From the NCBI RefSeq assembly GCF_026651875.1, contig NZ_CP104067.1, positions 2,914,001 through 2,978,000 on the forward strand: a DNA stretch of 64,000 bases, read 5' to 3'. The translations under genes and the position numbers were made by a program. Below the pieces are notes generated by a model. That model was not told where the DNA came from and did no database searches. It saw only the letters and a list, made by a program, of their open reading frames with translations. This DNA comes from Alicyclobacillus fastidiosus (GTDB taxonomy: Bacteria > Bacillota > Bacilli > Alicyclobacillales > Alicyclobacillaceae). This document shows positions 24,808 to 34,173 of this stretch, piece after piece; positions within the stretch are counted from its first letter, which is position 1; every line of letters starts with the position of its first letter.

Positions 24808-26529
24808 GTGCTGCAAATTTATCCACAGGATGAGACATTCCTGTACGTACGAGGCAATCCGGAGTCGTCGTCAGAAGATTCGCCGCTCTTTGAACAGGTT
24901 GGGGTTTTTGCGGACCGCCGCCAAACCATGCCGCCTCTGTACCTCTATGAGCTGTCGAACGAGCGGCTGTGGAACGCTTGCCGACTCGGAATGACAGCCA
25001 GGGACGTGATCACGTTCCTTCGGCGCTACGCGGCAAGTCCGCTGCCAACGAAGATGCAGAACCACATCTGTACAGCGATGGGGCGCTTTGGGGACTTGGC
25101 GCTCTACGAGGTGGAGGGGGGACTAGAGCTTCGGGGTAGTGCAAAGCTGATGGCGCAAGTGAGAAGGCACCCGGACATCGCACATCACCTGCGCGGTCGC
25201 AAATCGTTATCGGCGCGCGTCGACGCGAAGGCTCGAGTGGCATTGAAAATGGCCTTGGCTTCACACGGATTTCCCGTACTCGACGATGGCGTGCGCATCG
25301 AGGCGCCAAAGTCACTGCACATCGAGCTACATCCGAGTTTGCACCTGCGCGCCTACCAACGTGCGGCTATCCAGCATTTTGTCGGCCGTGAAGAAGGCTC
25401 CGGTGTGATCGTACTTCCGTGCGGGGCCGGAAAGACGGTGGTCGGCCTAGCAGCGCTCGCCGCACTTCAGTGCACCGGACTCATCCTCGTTCCAAACGAA
25501 GCCGCTGCGAAGCAATGGAAAGACCATTTCCTCAAGTACACCAATCTCACGCCGTCAGAGGTGGGCATCGATGACGGGGCAGACGCGATGAAGCCGGTGA
25601 CCATTACCACCTATCAGCGCCTGACGGCGAGACGCAAGTCGGGCGAATATTATCATTTCGGACGATATGTCGCGACAAATTGGGGATTGGTCGTCTACGA
25701 CGAGGTCCACTTGCTGCCAGCTCCGCTGTTTCGCTTGTCAGCCGAGCTGCAGTGCGCGAGAAGACTTGGTTTGAGCGCGACGCTCGTGCGCGAGGACGGG
25801 CGCACGTCAGATGTATTTTCGCTCGTCGGTCCGAAGGTGTACGAGGTGCACGAGGATAGGCTTACCGCAGAGGGTTACTTGTCGCAAGTGATTTGTGTGG
25901 AAGTACAGGTGCCGATGGGAGACGAGGCGATGGCGTCCTACGAGCGGTCTCCCTTGCGGCAGAAACATCGCGCTGCGGCCGACAACGAAGCGAAGCTAGA
26001 AGTCGTCGATGCGCTCTGTCGCAAGCACCAGGATGGTCAAATCCTCATCATGGGTCACTACACGGAGTTTTTGAAAAAGGTTTCAGAGCGTCTCTCTTGT
26101 CCAATGCTAGACGGAGAGACTCCGAAGGAGAAGCGATTGTACGAGTATGATCGGTTTCGTCAGGGACACACACCTATCCTCGTGTTGTCCCGCATCGCCA
26201 ACGTCGCTGTGGATCTGCCAAACGCCGATGTCGCCATCCAAGTTTCCGGGTTATTTGGATCCCGACAGGAAGAAGCACAGCGCCTCGGACGAGTGTTGCG
26301 CCCCAAGCCTGGCGGCGGGCGATTTTACACACTGGTAAGTGTTCATACCTTGGAGGAGAGAACTGCTCGACACCGGCAACAGTTTTTAGTCGAGCGAGGG
26401 TTTGCCTACACACAGGTTTCTGCCGCTGACATCATCAGCGAGGGGACGATTGCAAATGAAGTTAGACGAGTGCCTAAATCACGCGTCCGTGGGTACGCTC
26501 CGAAGCATAGCGCTGCACCAAGAGCTTGA
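24808..26529 (+). CDS. XPB/Ssl2-type DNA helicase
   Basis: A 573-residue SF2 helicase. About 175 residues of N-terminal damage-recognition-like region precede the motor. Walker A PCGAGKT is near residue 204, DEVH near 297, the XPB-specific RED motif in SATLVREDG near 328, and the C-terminal RLGRVLRPK near 497. Bacterial XPB unwinds DNA 3' to 5' and probably acts in repair. GTG 24808 has AAAGGAG 5 nt upstream; a TTG nine codons earlier lacks one. It overlaps the next gene by 74 nt, so the two are probably made together. Confidence 0.9.
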   Translation: MLQIYPQDETFLYVRGNPESSSEDSPLFEQVGVFADRRQTMPPLYLYELSNERLWNACRLGMTARDVITFLRRYAASPLPTKMQNHICTAMGRFGDLALYEVEGGLELRGSAKLMAQVRRHPDIAHHLRGRKSLSARVDAKARVALKMALASHGFPVLDDGVRIEAPKSLHIELHPSLHLRAYQRAAIQHFVGREEGSGVIVLPCGAGKTVVGLAALAALQCTGLILVPNEAAAKQWKDHFLKYTNLTPSEVGIDDGADAMKPVTITTYQRLTARRKSGEYYHFGRYVATNWGLVVYDEVHLLPAPLFRLSAELQCARRLGLSATLVREDGRTSDVFSLVGPKVYEVHEDRLTAEGYLSQVICVEVQVPMGDEAMASYERSPLRQKHRAAADNEAKLEVVDALCRKHQDGQILIMGHYTEFLKKVSERLSCPMLDGETPKEKRLYEYDRFRQGHTPILVLSRIANVAVDLPNADVAIQVSGLFGSRQEEAQRLGRVLRPKPGGGRFYTLVSVHTLEERTARHRQQFLVERGFAYTQVSAADIISEGTIANEVRRVPKSRVRGYAPKHSAAPRA

Positions 26530-27832
26530 TTGCTCCCTGTATTCCAAGCTCGACTTGATGCAATCCATCCTGTACGCCATGCGCATACCGGCGCAGCTTT
26601 CGCAGCTCGTCAGACGCTGGACGGACACCTGGGGCGACCTCTTCGTGAGAGTCGGCATGTCTAATCCGCGCCTGTATTCGGCGGAGGAAATGGACGCCCT
26701 GTTCATGGCGTCGGGCTTTGAGGCGGGTGCGCTCGAGCGCGCACTCGGCGAAGGGTGGTTGTTCGCGCGACAAACCCAATCCCTCAGGCCCAACTACATC
26801 ATACCGGTGGAACTCCACGAAGCGATTCGAAAACACTTGCTGTCCCAGATGAGAGGGCGGGTCGTCGTGCGGTCGACGCCGCCGTTAATTCAACAGGACG
26901 AGGCCACAGCGCTGGTACAGGATTTTCAAACTTTAATCGATTACGTTCTAAACCATGACGTCCAACTCACCACGGGTGGGGCGATGTACAAACGCCACAC
27001 GCAGCAGGTGATGGAGCTGTTTTCGGTAGCCGAGGACTTAGCTGTCCCAGAGTGGCGATTTGGCTATGGGCGGAGGGCGCATGACTACCCAGATAGGCTC
27101 GCTCTCCTGTACGATTTTGCGTACGATCAACGGTTTTTTGTGGAGACGGAAGACCAAACCTTGGTCGTCTCCGACGGGGTAAGGGATTGGACTACGCTGT
27201 CCCGCCCCCGGCAAATGCAGCGGATTTTGCAGTTTTACATCCGCCTCTACAGGCGCCCCATCCCAAGGCTGCGCGAAGCGGTGGAGATCATTCGCACGCT
27301 GGCCGAGGACTGGGTCTCCACGAAATCGGTACTGGCGGTTTGCGGCTCCATGGTATCGCCGTTCTACTATGACACCCGAGACGACGTCTGGAACAATCGG
27401 ATTTTAAAAATGCTGACGCACCTAGGTGTCATCCGGTTAGGTTCCGACCAAGAATCTGATGAACAGTGGTTTCAAATGACGAATCTCGGTCAAGAATTAC
27501 TAACACAGGACGAATTACAGTTAGTAGATGACACGTCCACCAGTCAAGCGTCCCTTATCGTCCAACCCAACTTTGAAGTGATGGTCACTGTTCACGACAG
27601 CCAGACCGAATCTGTCCTGTCGCAGTTCACGGACCTCAAGAGTGCGGGTTCCATACGGATATACCGGATTCTGGAACAGAGTGTCTTGCGGGGACTCGCG
27701 GCTGGATACGACTTCAAGCGCTGGCGTGAGATGTTGACGATCAAAAGCATTGGCCCCATTCCCGGTAACGTCGAACGGACGCTGTTGGAGTGGGAGGCGG
27801 TGCACGCGTCAGAGCGCCCGCTCAGCTCCTGA
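26456..27832 (+). CDS. Helicase-associated protein (XPB partner)
   Basis: A 458-residue protein. The C-terminal third contains ASLIVQPNFEVMVTV, typical of the conserved domain found in, or next to, bacterial XPB-like helicases (Helicase_C_3-type). The N-terminal part is helical, with winged-helix-like segments. No Walker motifs. ATG 26456 is preceded by AGGGGAC. The 74-nt overlap with the helicase suggests a stable complex, perhaps comparable to XPB with its nuclease partner Bax1 in archaea, although no nuclease motif is visible here. Confidence 0.75.
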   Translation: MKLDECLNHASVGTLRSIALHQELDCSLYSKLDLMQSILYAMRIPAQLSQLVRRWTDTWGDLFVRVGMSNPRLYSAEEMDALFMASGFEAGALERALGEGWLFARQTQSLRPNYIIPVELHEAIRKHLLSQMRGRVVVRSTPPLIQQDEATALVQDFQTLIDYVLNHDVQLTTGGAMYKRHTQQVMELFSVAEDLAVPEWRFGYGRRAHDYPDRLALLYDFAYDQRFFVETEDQTLVVSDGVRDWTTLSRPRQMQRILQFYIRLYRRPIPRLREAVEIIRTLAEDWVSTKSVLAVCGSMVSPFYYDTRDDVWNNRILKMLTHLGVIRLGSDQESDEQWFQMTNLGQELLTQDELQLVDDTSTSQASLIVQPNFEVMVTVHDSQTESVLSQFTDLKSAGSIRIYRILEQSVLRGLAAGYDFKRWREMLTIKSIGPIPGNVERTLLEWEAVHASERPLSS

Positions 27833-27993
27833 AGATGCGCTTTTAGCACGGTTCGTACTTAAAAGTGAGAAAAACAGGCGTCTGCAGGAAAAGTCGGCGG
27901 CAGAGCAGAATACAATAAACAAACAATTCTCAACTTTTCGCGACCCGGACGTCCTGCCTACATCTCAGGAGATATAGTGAAACAGGGAGGAGA

Positions 27994-28569
27994 ATGGCTA
28001 TGGGAACCATCGTATCAGTTGCTGAAAAGAAACATTTCTTGCGCTGGTTTCTGGCCAACTACGATTTGCAAAGTCGTGAGGCGGAAATGCTGTTGCGTTA
28101 TATGATGACACGTGAGAACGTCTTGCAACGCGTCCATTTCGTCGATAACTTTCGTCACTTTTCCCGCGTAATCGTCGTGTCAACCACGTGCGTGCATGTC
28201 GCACCGTTTCGCTACTATCGCCGCAACAAGCCGGTGACGACGGATGTCGAGCAGGCGTTTATCGACCTGTATCAACATCCCGATGAGGACATATATGTAG
28301 GCCTGTTCTTTAAAGACCGTTCAACGTGCCCCGAGTTTGCAGCGGTGTTAGAGGAACCTGCAAAACCGGAAATGGATCCAGCGGTCAAAGAGATGCTTTC
28401 ACTGCAGGCTGAGTGGGTCATCGACCAGGCGTTGCGGGCACATATGCGCAAACAGTTGATGAAGGATGTTGACGACGCGTTAGACTCTGGTGACAGAGGT
28501 GCTTTCATCATGGCGAGTCAACGATTGATCGAATTTGACCGCAGTGAGTTAGCACCCGCAAGCATATAA
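27994..28569 (+). CDS. ypiB: YpiB family protein
   Basis: A 191-residue soluble protein of the YpiB/UPF0302 family, found in Bacillales near the aro-trp region. The N-terminal domain (KKHFLRWFLANYDLQSREAE, LLRYMMTRENVLQRVHFVD) and a C-terminal IDEAL-like helix (ALDSGDRGAFIMASQRL) match that layout. GGGAGGAG precedes the ATG. Function is unknown in detail. Confidence 0.85.
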   Translation: MAMGTIVSVAEKKHFLRWFLANYDLQSREAEMLLRYMMTRENVLQRVHFVDNFRHFSRVIVVSTTCVHVAPFRYYRRNKPVTTDVEQAFIDLYQHPDEDIYVGLFFKDRSTCPEFAAVLEEPAKPEMDPAVKEMLSLQAEWVIDQALRAHMRKQLMKDVDDALDSGDRGAFIMASQRLIEFDRSELAPASI

Positions 28570-28604
28570 CTCAAGTAAGCATCCGCGCGCAAGGAACAGC
28601 AAAA

Positions 28605-28636
28605 GACCAGAGCACATTGGAACTCTGGTCTTTTTT
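28605..28636 (+). terminator. Terminator between ypiB and yitT-like gene
   Basis: GACCAGAG (28605-28612), 10-nt loop, CTCTGGTC (28623-28630), then six T. The A-run on the other side lets it work for the convergent gene too. Confidence 0.85.
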
Positions 28637-28674
28637 CGTGCAACCAGCCCGCATGGCACGTGCGCACGACGCGG

Positions 28675-29544
28675 TCAGCGACTGCGCAAAAATCCTCGGC
28701 GACGACGCGGATCATCCCCGAACGTGAACCCTTCTCCCGCGATTTCGTGCACGTTGCTGATGGTGACGAACGCGGTCGGATCGACATCGTGTACGATGCG
28801 CTGCACCCGCACGACTTCCTCTCGTCCGACTACACAATAGACGACTTGTCGATCGTTGCCCGTATAGCCCCCGGTCGCTTGCAGCAGCGTCGTGCCGCGC
28901 TCCAACTGTTCGTGCACCTCTTTTACAATCTCCATGTGCTTGTCCGAAATGATCGTCAACGCCTTGCCGTTTTGTGCACCTTCAATCACAAAATCGATGA
29001 CTCGGCTGGAGACGAACAAGGCCACTAGAGAGTACATAGCCACCTGTTTCCCGATGACGATGATGACGACGCAAATCACGACGACGTCGATGGTAAACAG
29101 CGTTTTACCCATGGCCATGCCGCGGTAGTGGCGCAGAATTCGCGCGATGATGTCGGCGCCGCCCGTGGTACCGCCCGTGCGAAAGATGAGTCCGAGGCCG
29201 ATGCCCGTGACAACGCCCGCATATAGAGCGGCCAACAGTTGGTCGTGCGTCGGGACCTGGATGAATTTGGTTAGCTCACTGAATACGGACACCCCGACGA
29301 CGCCCACGGCCGTCTTCAGGACGAACTCCCGGCCGAATATGCGCCACGCCAGCACGAGCAGCGGAATATTCAAGATGAAGAAGGTGGCGCCGACCGGCAG
29401 GTGAAATTCGTACAACAGAAGGACGGAGATACCGACAAAACCACCTTCTGCGAGGTGATTTGCGATGAGGAATGCGTTGAGTCCGATTGAATAGATCAGA
29501 CTGCCGAGGACAATCATGATCCACTGCATGGGGTTCTTTAACAT
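28675..29544 (-). CDS. YitT-family membrane protein
   Basis: A 289-residue protein with five or six membrane segments in the N-terminal 200 residues, including the family motif GLIFRTGGTTGGADIIARI, followed by a soluble DUF2179 domain (GKALTIISDKH...). Role uncertain. ATG 29544 has AAGGAG about 12 nt upstream; a TTG at 29586 would add 14 residues. It lies 78 nt after a YkvI-like gene on the same strand. Confidence 0.85.
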   Translation of the reverse strand: MLKNPMQWIMIVLGSLIYSIGLNAFLIANHLAEGGFVGISVLLLYEFHLPVGATFFILNIPLLVLAWRIFGREFVLKTAVGVVGVSVFSELTKFIQVPTHDQLLAALYAGVVTGIGLGLIFRTGGTTGGADIIARILRHYRGMAMGKTLFTIDVVVICVVIIVIGKQVAMYSLVALFVSSRVIDFVIEGAQNGKALTIISDKHMEIVKEVHEQLERGTTLLQATGGYTGNDRQVVYCVVGREEVVRVQRIVHDVDPTAFVTISNVHEIAGEGFTFGDDPRRRRGFLRSR

Positions 29545-29622
29545 CTTTGGTCCAAGCTCCTTCGCCGTAAATGCCCATACAGGCAAATGTGACCTGTATA
29601 TGTCGCTATTATACGGGCGAGC

Positions 29623-30675
29623 TCACGCGCGCGGCAAACGAGTCCGGTGCAGGGCAATCGTCATGACGAAGAACAGGCTGATCCATCCGAACGCGGTGTA
29701 GGCATAGGTGACAATGGCGCGAAATCCGACGTGGCTGAGCAGTCCGGCGAGGACGAGCAACACGCCGCTGTACAACAGGATTCGCTTGCGATCGGTCGTC
29801 ACCGTAACCGCCAGCGCGTACACATTGCCAATCAGCGTCGAGTAGATTTCCCCAAACAGGACTGCGATAAACAGGATTTTGAGCCACGGTGCGAAATGCG
29901 AAGCGATAAACGCCATCGGAATGGCGTACGCCGTAGCATCCGGCATGTACGCGAACAATGCGAAGGACACGGCCATAAGCATGCCGCCCAGTCCAATGGC
30001 GCCCATCGTAGCCCCTCGCCGGAGGATTCTCACGTCTCCAATCTGTCCCCCGAGCGGGACGAGAACGCCTACTGAGAGGCCGATATTCATAGCTGCGTAA
30101 AGAAGACTCGACAACCACACGGGAAACCCGACGTAGTAATTCTGGCCTTCTGGGAAGACGACTGCATGTGTCGTCGGGTGAACGTACATCCACGTGTGGA
30201 CCGCCGTATAGAGGACGAAGGTGACCAGCGTCGGCACGATCACGCTGTTGACCTTCAACAGTCCGTTCATCCCGAAGAACATCGTCAAGAACGTCACGAT
30301 CATCGCGGCGACTACACCGATGGTGAACGGCAGGTGAAATTGCTCCTTGAACAGTTCTCCGGTTCCTGCCAACATCGCGACCGTGACGCCAAACAGCATC
30401 AAGAGCAAAACGATGTCGATGCTTTTTTGCAACCGCGGTTTGAACAGGTGCGCGTTTAAGTCTCGAAACGACGTGGCCCGCAGCATCGCGCCGAGCGCCA
30501 TGAGGCGATATCCGAGCCAGGCGAAGAGAACCGTGACAAACAGGATTGCGACATAGGCGATGGGGCCAAAACGAACGAAGAACTCATAGATCTCGCGCCC
30601 TGATGCGAACCCAGCACCGACGACGGTACCAATATATACACAGGCAACCTGGACGCCCATCCACCGTGCAGTCAT
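29623..30675 (-). CDS. YkvI-like membrane transporter
   Basis: A 350-residue integral membrane protein with about ten segments. VGAGFASGREIYEFF near the N-terminus is the hallmark of the YkvI group, distant relatives of amino-acid/cation symporters (APC fold). TGGAGGGA is 7 nt before the ATG at 30675; the frame open to 30774 has no better site. The substrate is unknown. Probably transcribed with the YitT-like gene. Confidence 0.8.
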   Translation of the reverse strand: MTARWMGVQVACVYIGTVVGAGFASGREIYEFFVRFGPIAYVAILFVTVLFAWLGYRLMALGAMLRATSFRDLNAHLFKPRLQKSIDIVLLLMLFGVTVAMLAGTGELFKEQFHLPFTIGVVAAMIVTFLTMFFGMNGLLKVNSVIVPTLVTFVLYTAVHTWMYVHPTTHAVVFPEGQNYYVGFPVWLSSLLYAAMNIGLSVGVLVPLGGQIGDVRILRRGATMGAIGLGGMLMAVSFALFAYMPDATAYAIPMAFIASHFAPWLKILFIAVLFGEIYSTLIGNVYALAVTVTTDRKRILLYSGVLLVLAGLLSHVGFRAIVTYAYTAFGWISLFFVMTIALHRTRLPRA

Positions 30676-30881
30676 GAAAAAATCCCTCCAGTCACGCTCT
30701 ATACATATGGACAAGGGCGCAGAAACATGACTGCGTCCGTTGTGGACATGTTCCCGCGCGTTGGCCATATACATGGAAGTAATAGATAGTGGTGCGTCCG
30801 GTTTGCCTATGACGTGTGTTTGGACACGGTTCGGACAACCTCTGTCTCAGATCTTTGACAATCGCATAGGGGAGGGTGTTC

Positions 30882-31691
30882 ATGACCACGCTACAGGCCA
30901 TTATCATGGGAATTGTTCAAGGCGTGACGGAGTTTTTGCCCATCAGCAGCACAGGGCACATCGTCCTGGTGGAGAAGCTGCTCCACATTCACGTCGACAG
31001 CGACACGTTGTTTATCGTGTTACTGCACCTGGGCACACTTGCAGCGGTGCTCTATGCCATGCGTCGCGAGGTCGGCTGGCTGGTACGGCATCCGAAATCG
31101 CGTCTGACGTGGATGATCCTTGTGGCCCTGCTGCCGACGGCCGTCGTTGGAGCTGTCTGTGAAGAGTGGTTTGAAGGGCTGTTCGACTCCGGCGTGACCA
31201 TCGGGTTTGAGTTTGTCATCACCGGCGTCGTGCTCTGGTGGATGGATGGCGTCGCCGCTGGCAACAAGAACGAGGGCACGATGACGGTCTCGGACAGCTT
31301 GTGGATCGGTACGCTGCAGGGGATCGCCATCCTGCCAGCGCTATCGCGTTCGGGGCTCACCATCGCCGCGGGATTGTGGAGAGGGATGGACCGCGAAGCA
31401 GCGACCCGATTTTCGTTTGTGCTTTCCATTCCGGCCATCCTCGGCGCCACACTCGTCAAGCTCGACGACGTGTTCGAGGATCCAGCCAAGACGATGGCTC
31501 TTCCATGGCTCCAGATGACCATCGGTGCCGTCGCAGCCGCCATCGCAGGGTATCTCGCGGTGCGAGTGACGACTTGGCTCATCCGCCACAGTAGAATGAG
31601 AATCTTCGCAGTGTACACCTGGGCTATCGCGGCATTCGTCCTGTATGACCAACTGTTTGGCCATCACTTTTTCCCACCGCTCATCGGCTGA
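30882..31691 (+). CDS. uppP: Undecaprenyl-diphosphatase
   Basis: A 269-residue membrane enzyme that recycles undecaprenyl diphosphate to the monophosphate carrier for peptidoglycan synthesis. VQGVTEFLPISSTGHI and ALSRSGLTIAAGL are the two active-site motifs. GGGGAGGG at 30867-30875 fits ATG 30882; a GTG at 30876 would overlap it. Overproduction of this family gives bacitracin tolerance in other bacteria. Single-gene unit. Confidence 0.95.
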   Translation: MTTLQAIIMGIVQGVTEFLPISSTGHIVLVEKLLHIHVDSDTLFIVLLHLGTLAAVLYAMRREVGWLVRHPKSRLTWMILVALLPTAVVGAVCEEWFEGLFDSGVTIGFEFVITGVVLWWMDGVAAGNKNEGTMTVSDSLWIGTLQGIAILPALSRSGLTIAAGLWRGMDREAATRFSFVLSIPAILGATLVKLDDVFEDPAKTMALPWLQMTIGAVAAAIAGYLAVRVTTWLIRHSRMRIFAVYTWAIAAFVLYDQLFGHHFFPPLIG

Positions 31692-31693
31692 GT

Positions 31694-31741
31694 AAAAGTC
31701 GACCGGACTGTACGGAACGTACTTTCCGGTCGACTTTTTTT
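31694..31741 (+). terminator. Terminator of uppP
   Basis: A long stem, AAAAGTCGACCGG with CCGGTCGACTTTT, ending in a run of T at 31735-31741. Confidence 0.9.
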
Positions 31742-31747
31742 CTGCGC

Positions 31748-31778
31748 AAAAAGGGGAAGCTTCGGACGAAAGCTTCCC
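31748..31778 (-). terminator. Terminator of ylbJ
   Basis: On the minus strand GGGAAGCTT and AAGCTTCCC (31754-31762 with 31770-31778) form a 9-bp stem followed by C and five T. Confidence 0.85.
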
Positions 31779-31815
31779 TGGCGATTTCGTGCAGGAGGGA
31801 GAGGGAGAGAAATCC

Positions 31816-33087
31816 TTACTTCAGTCGGGTGTGGAATGCGATGACGCGTACGCGGCGAAGGACGCCGACGGCCATCGAGACGACGAGTAATCCAGCCACG
31901 ATAGCGAGCCACAGCGCGATGGCAGAGGATGAAACAACCCAGAACGAGTGCCCGTCTAACGCCTGGCCGACGCCGGTCAATGCCGGAACGTGGGCCATCG
32001 CTTCCGTGGCGACGCGCCCCATGCCCATCAAGTAGAGGACGACTGTAGCAGCGGCCGCGAAGATGGCTTGCAGGAAACGCGCCAAGAAATAAGGGAGCAT
32101 GCGAATGTCTGTGTTGGTCAGCACACTCGCGACTTGCGCGTGCACGGCCAATCCGCTCCAGCCGATGATTCCACTCACGAGTGCGAGTTTCTGCAACATC
32201 GGCGCGTTGAGCACCGCCGTTTGCGCGCTGCCGATATCCAGTTCCAAAAGTCCGGCGATGGTCGGGTTCACCAGGCCGCCATTGATGTGGAACACGTGGT
32301 AGACGAGGGCGATTGGGGCGCCAATCACGCTCATCATTCCGCTGAGGCTGAGAATTTCGATGAATACCGCGAAGAAGACGATGAACCCGCAAATCATGAT
32401 CAAGGTCTGCATCGATTCAGTCACCGCATTGCCTAGCAACTTGCCGAATGGGCGCCCGTCTTCCTCGCGAGCCAGCATCATTTCTCGATAGGCGCGAATG
32501 AAGATGGAACCGTTTGTGCGCTCGGTCTTGCGGGCTTGCAGTTCCGCGAGATGATCTTTGTCTTTGCGACCCCAAAATTTAAAACATACCCCCACTAGAA
32601 ACGCGGAGATGTAATGGGAGACGGCGAGTAAACCGCCCACGGCCGGGGACTTAAACATGCCCACGGCGACAGCGCTGAGCATAAACAGCGGGTCGGCAGT
32701 ATTCGTGAAGGCGAGCAGGCGCTCGCCTTCGACGCGAGTGCACTGTCCCGTTTCGCGAAACCGCGAAGCGATGACTGCGTCCATTGGGTAACCAGCGGCC
32801 AACCCCATCGAGAGCGCAAATGCGCCGACCCCGGGTACGCTGAAGAGTGGGCGCATGAGGGGTTCGAGCAAAACGCCAAGTCCTCTGACCACACCAAGCC
32901 CCATTAAGATCTCAGCCAATACGAAGAACGGGAGTAGAGAGGGGAAAACCACTTTCCCAAACACCTTTAAACCGGATATCCCTGCCGCAAATCCCTGTTC
33001 GGGATAAAGAACTAGCGCGATGGTAAAAATCATCGCTACCGCGATGAGTACCAGGTTTAGTAAATGGCCCTTTTTGCCCCGGCTCAA
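31816..33087 (-). CDS. ylbJ: Sporulation integral membrane protein YlbJ
   Basis: A 423-residue protein with about eight to ten membrane segments and two gate-like repeats. It matches YlbJ: VFPSLLPFFVLAEILMGLG, SMGLAAGYPMDAVIASRFR, LAFTNTADPLFMLSAVAVG and the later IMICGFIVFFAVFIEIL. In Bacillus it is under sigma-E and needed for spore cortex. TTG 33087 is chosen because AAGGAG (33096-33101) is 8 nt upstream; the GTG at 33096 overlaps that site. A sigma-E-like promoter lies about 60 nt further up. Confidence 0.9.
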   Translation of the reverse strand: MSRGKKGHLLNLVLIAVAMIFTIALVLYPEQGFAAGISGLKVFGKVVFPSLLPFFVLAEILMGLGVVRGLGVLLEPLMRPLFSVPGVGAFALSMGLAAGYPMDAVIASRFRETGQCTRVEGERLLAFTNTADPLFMLSAVAVGMFKSPAVGGLLAVSHYISAFLVGVCFKFWGRKDKDHLAELQARKTERTNGSIFIRAYREMMLAREEDGRPFGKLLGNAVTESMQTLIMICGFIVFFAVFIEILSLSGMMSVIGAPIALVYHVFHINGGLVNPTIAGLLELDIGSAQTAVLNAPMLQKLALVSGIIGWSGLAVHAQVASVLTNTDIRMLPYFLARFLQAIFAAAATVVLYLMGMGRVATEAMAHVPALTGVGQALDGHSFWVVSSSAIALWLAIVAGLLVVSMAVGVLRRVRVIAFHTRLK

Positions 33088-33146
33088 CCTCTTCACTCCT
33101 TGTCACAACCAGACATGCACTACAGCTGGTCCGCACTTGTCCTTAC

Positions 33147-33176
33147 ATTCATATGTCCGGGTCATCTGTTTATGTT
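33147..33176 (-). promoter_or_regulatory. Putative sigma-E promoter of ylbJ
   Basis: On the minus strand AACATAA (33170-33176), 14-nt spacer, CATATGAAT (33147-33155). This resembles the sigma-E pattern (ATA core, then CATA..AT) and agrees with the known sigma-E control of ylbJ. Confidence 0.4.
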
Positions 33177-33199
33177 TCCGAAAGAGAGTCCGTTATAAT
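33171..33199 (+). promoter_or_regulatory. Promoter of ypjD
   Basis: Perfect TATAAT at 33194-33199, 35 nt before the GTG. The -35 (TATGTT at 33171) is weak. It shares DNA with the ylbJ promoter on the other strand. Confidence 0.45.
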
Positions 33200-33233
33200 A
33201 GAGGCAAACGATCAATAAGGAGCTATCTCTGCC

Positions 33234-33575
33234 GTGGATTTGGACCAAGTGCAAGCGCGCGTGGATGCGTACATTGGACAGTTTCAGGAAGGCTACTTCG
33301 AGCCGATGACACTCGTTGTGCGATTGACGGAGGAGTTGGGCGAACTCGCGCGCGAAATCAATCATCATTATGGGGAAAAGCCGAAAAAGAAGGATGAACC
33401 AGAGGGCGATATCGCCTTGGAACTCGGGGATTTGCTGTTTGTGATCACCTGCCTGGCCAACCGTCTGAACCTGAACTTGGCCAGTGCGTTTGAGGCCGTG
33501 ATGAATAAATTTGAGACGAGAGACAAGGACCGCTGGACGCGCATCACCCCTAGGTGCCGTCCCGATGAGCCCTGA
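33234..33575 (+). CDS. ypjD: MazG-like nucleotide pyrophosphohydrolase YpjD
   Basis: A 113-residue protein that matches Bacillus YpjD: YIGQFQEGYFEPM, RLTEELGELAREINHHYGEK, ELGDLLFVITCLANRL and KFETRDKDRW. The EExxE and ExxD helices are the metal site of MazG-type pyrophosphohydrolases. GTG start with AAGGAG at 33217-33222. As in Bacillus it heads a dapB-bshA-birA cluster. It lacks the C-terminal extension of full MazG. Confidence 0.93.
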   Translation: MDLDQVQARVDAYIGQFQEGYFEPMTLVVRLTEELGELAREINHHYGEKPKKKDEPEGDIALELGDLLFVITCLANRLNLNLASAFEAVMNKFETRDKDRWTRITPRCRPDEP

Positions 33576-33681
33576 TTCGCGCTTCGCGTAAACGGATCAG
33601 CCGTGCGAGTTGCCAAGCAGTGTAGGCCAAGGTACAAACCTGCTTTCCGCCATCTCCATACAATGGACGGAGGTGGTCTAC

Positions 33682-34173
33682 ATGTCAGCGGCGAGGTTGA
33701 TCCAGGCGGCGTACGCATATTTGTATATCGGTGATTTTGCACAAGCAAAGGCTGCGTTTGAGCGGGCGATTCAGGAGGAACCGGACAACGCCGAAGCGTA
33801 TTTCTGTGCGTCCATCACGGCCCATCGAAGTGGTCACTACGAGGAAGCGCGGGTCTACATCGAGCGGGCGATGTCACTATCTCCGGATGTGCCGCTCTAC
33901 GAGGCACATTATCACACCATCTGCTCCTCAAGGTTAGTCGAGCAGGCGCGCTTCGCGTATATTGAAGGGCAAGTGGACGCCGCGTTGCAGCTGCTCGAGC
34001 GTGCGATGGTACAGGACCCCCTGAACGACGAGGCGCAGGCTATGAAAACTGAGTTATCGGCACTTCATCTCGTCGATGAGGATGCCGTCAAGGAGGATTC
34101 CAGTGAGTCAACAGAACCTAATTCGAATTGCGATTGCCGGTGCCAAGGGGAGAATGGGGCGCGAAGCCGTTAA
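33682..34173 (+). CDS. TPR-repeat protein overlapping dapB
   Basis: A 163-residue protein with about three tetratricopeptide repeats (YLYIGDFAQAKAAFERAIQEE; YEEARVYIERAMSLSPD; VDAALQLLERAMVQDP). GGAGGT at 33672-33677 precedes ATG 33682; the frame to 33610 has no better site. The last 71 nt overlap dapB, and the C-terminal residues (SNCDCRCQGENGARSR) look like read-through rather than selected sequence. Role unknown, probably protein-protein contact. Confidence 0.8.
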   Translation: MSAARLIQAAYAYLYIGDFAQAKAAFERAIQEEPDNAEAYFCASITAHRSGHYEEARVYIERAMSLSPDVPLYEAHYHTICSSRLVEQARFAYIEGQVDAALQLLERAMVQDPLNDEAQAMKTELSALHLVDEDAVKEDSSESTEPNSNCDCRCQGENGARSR

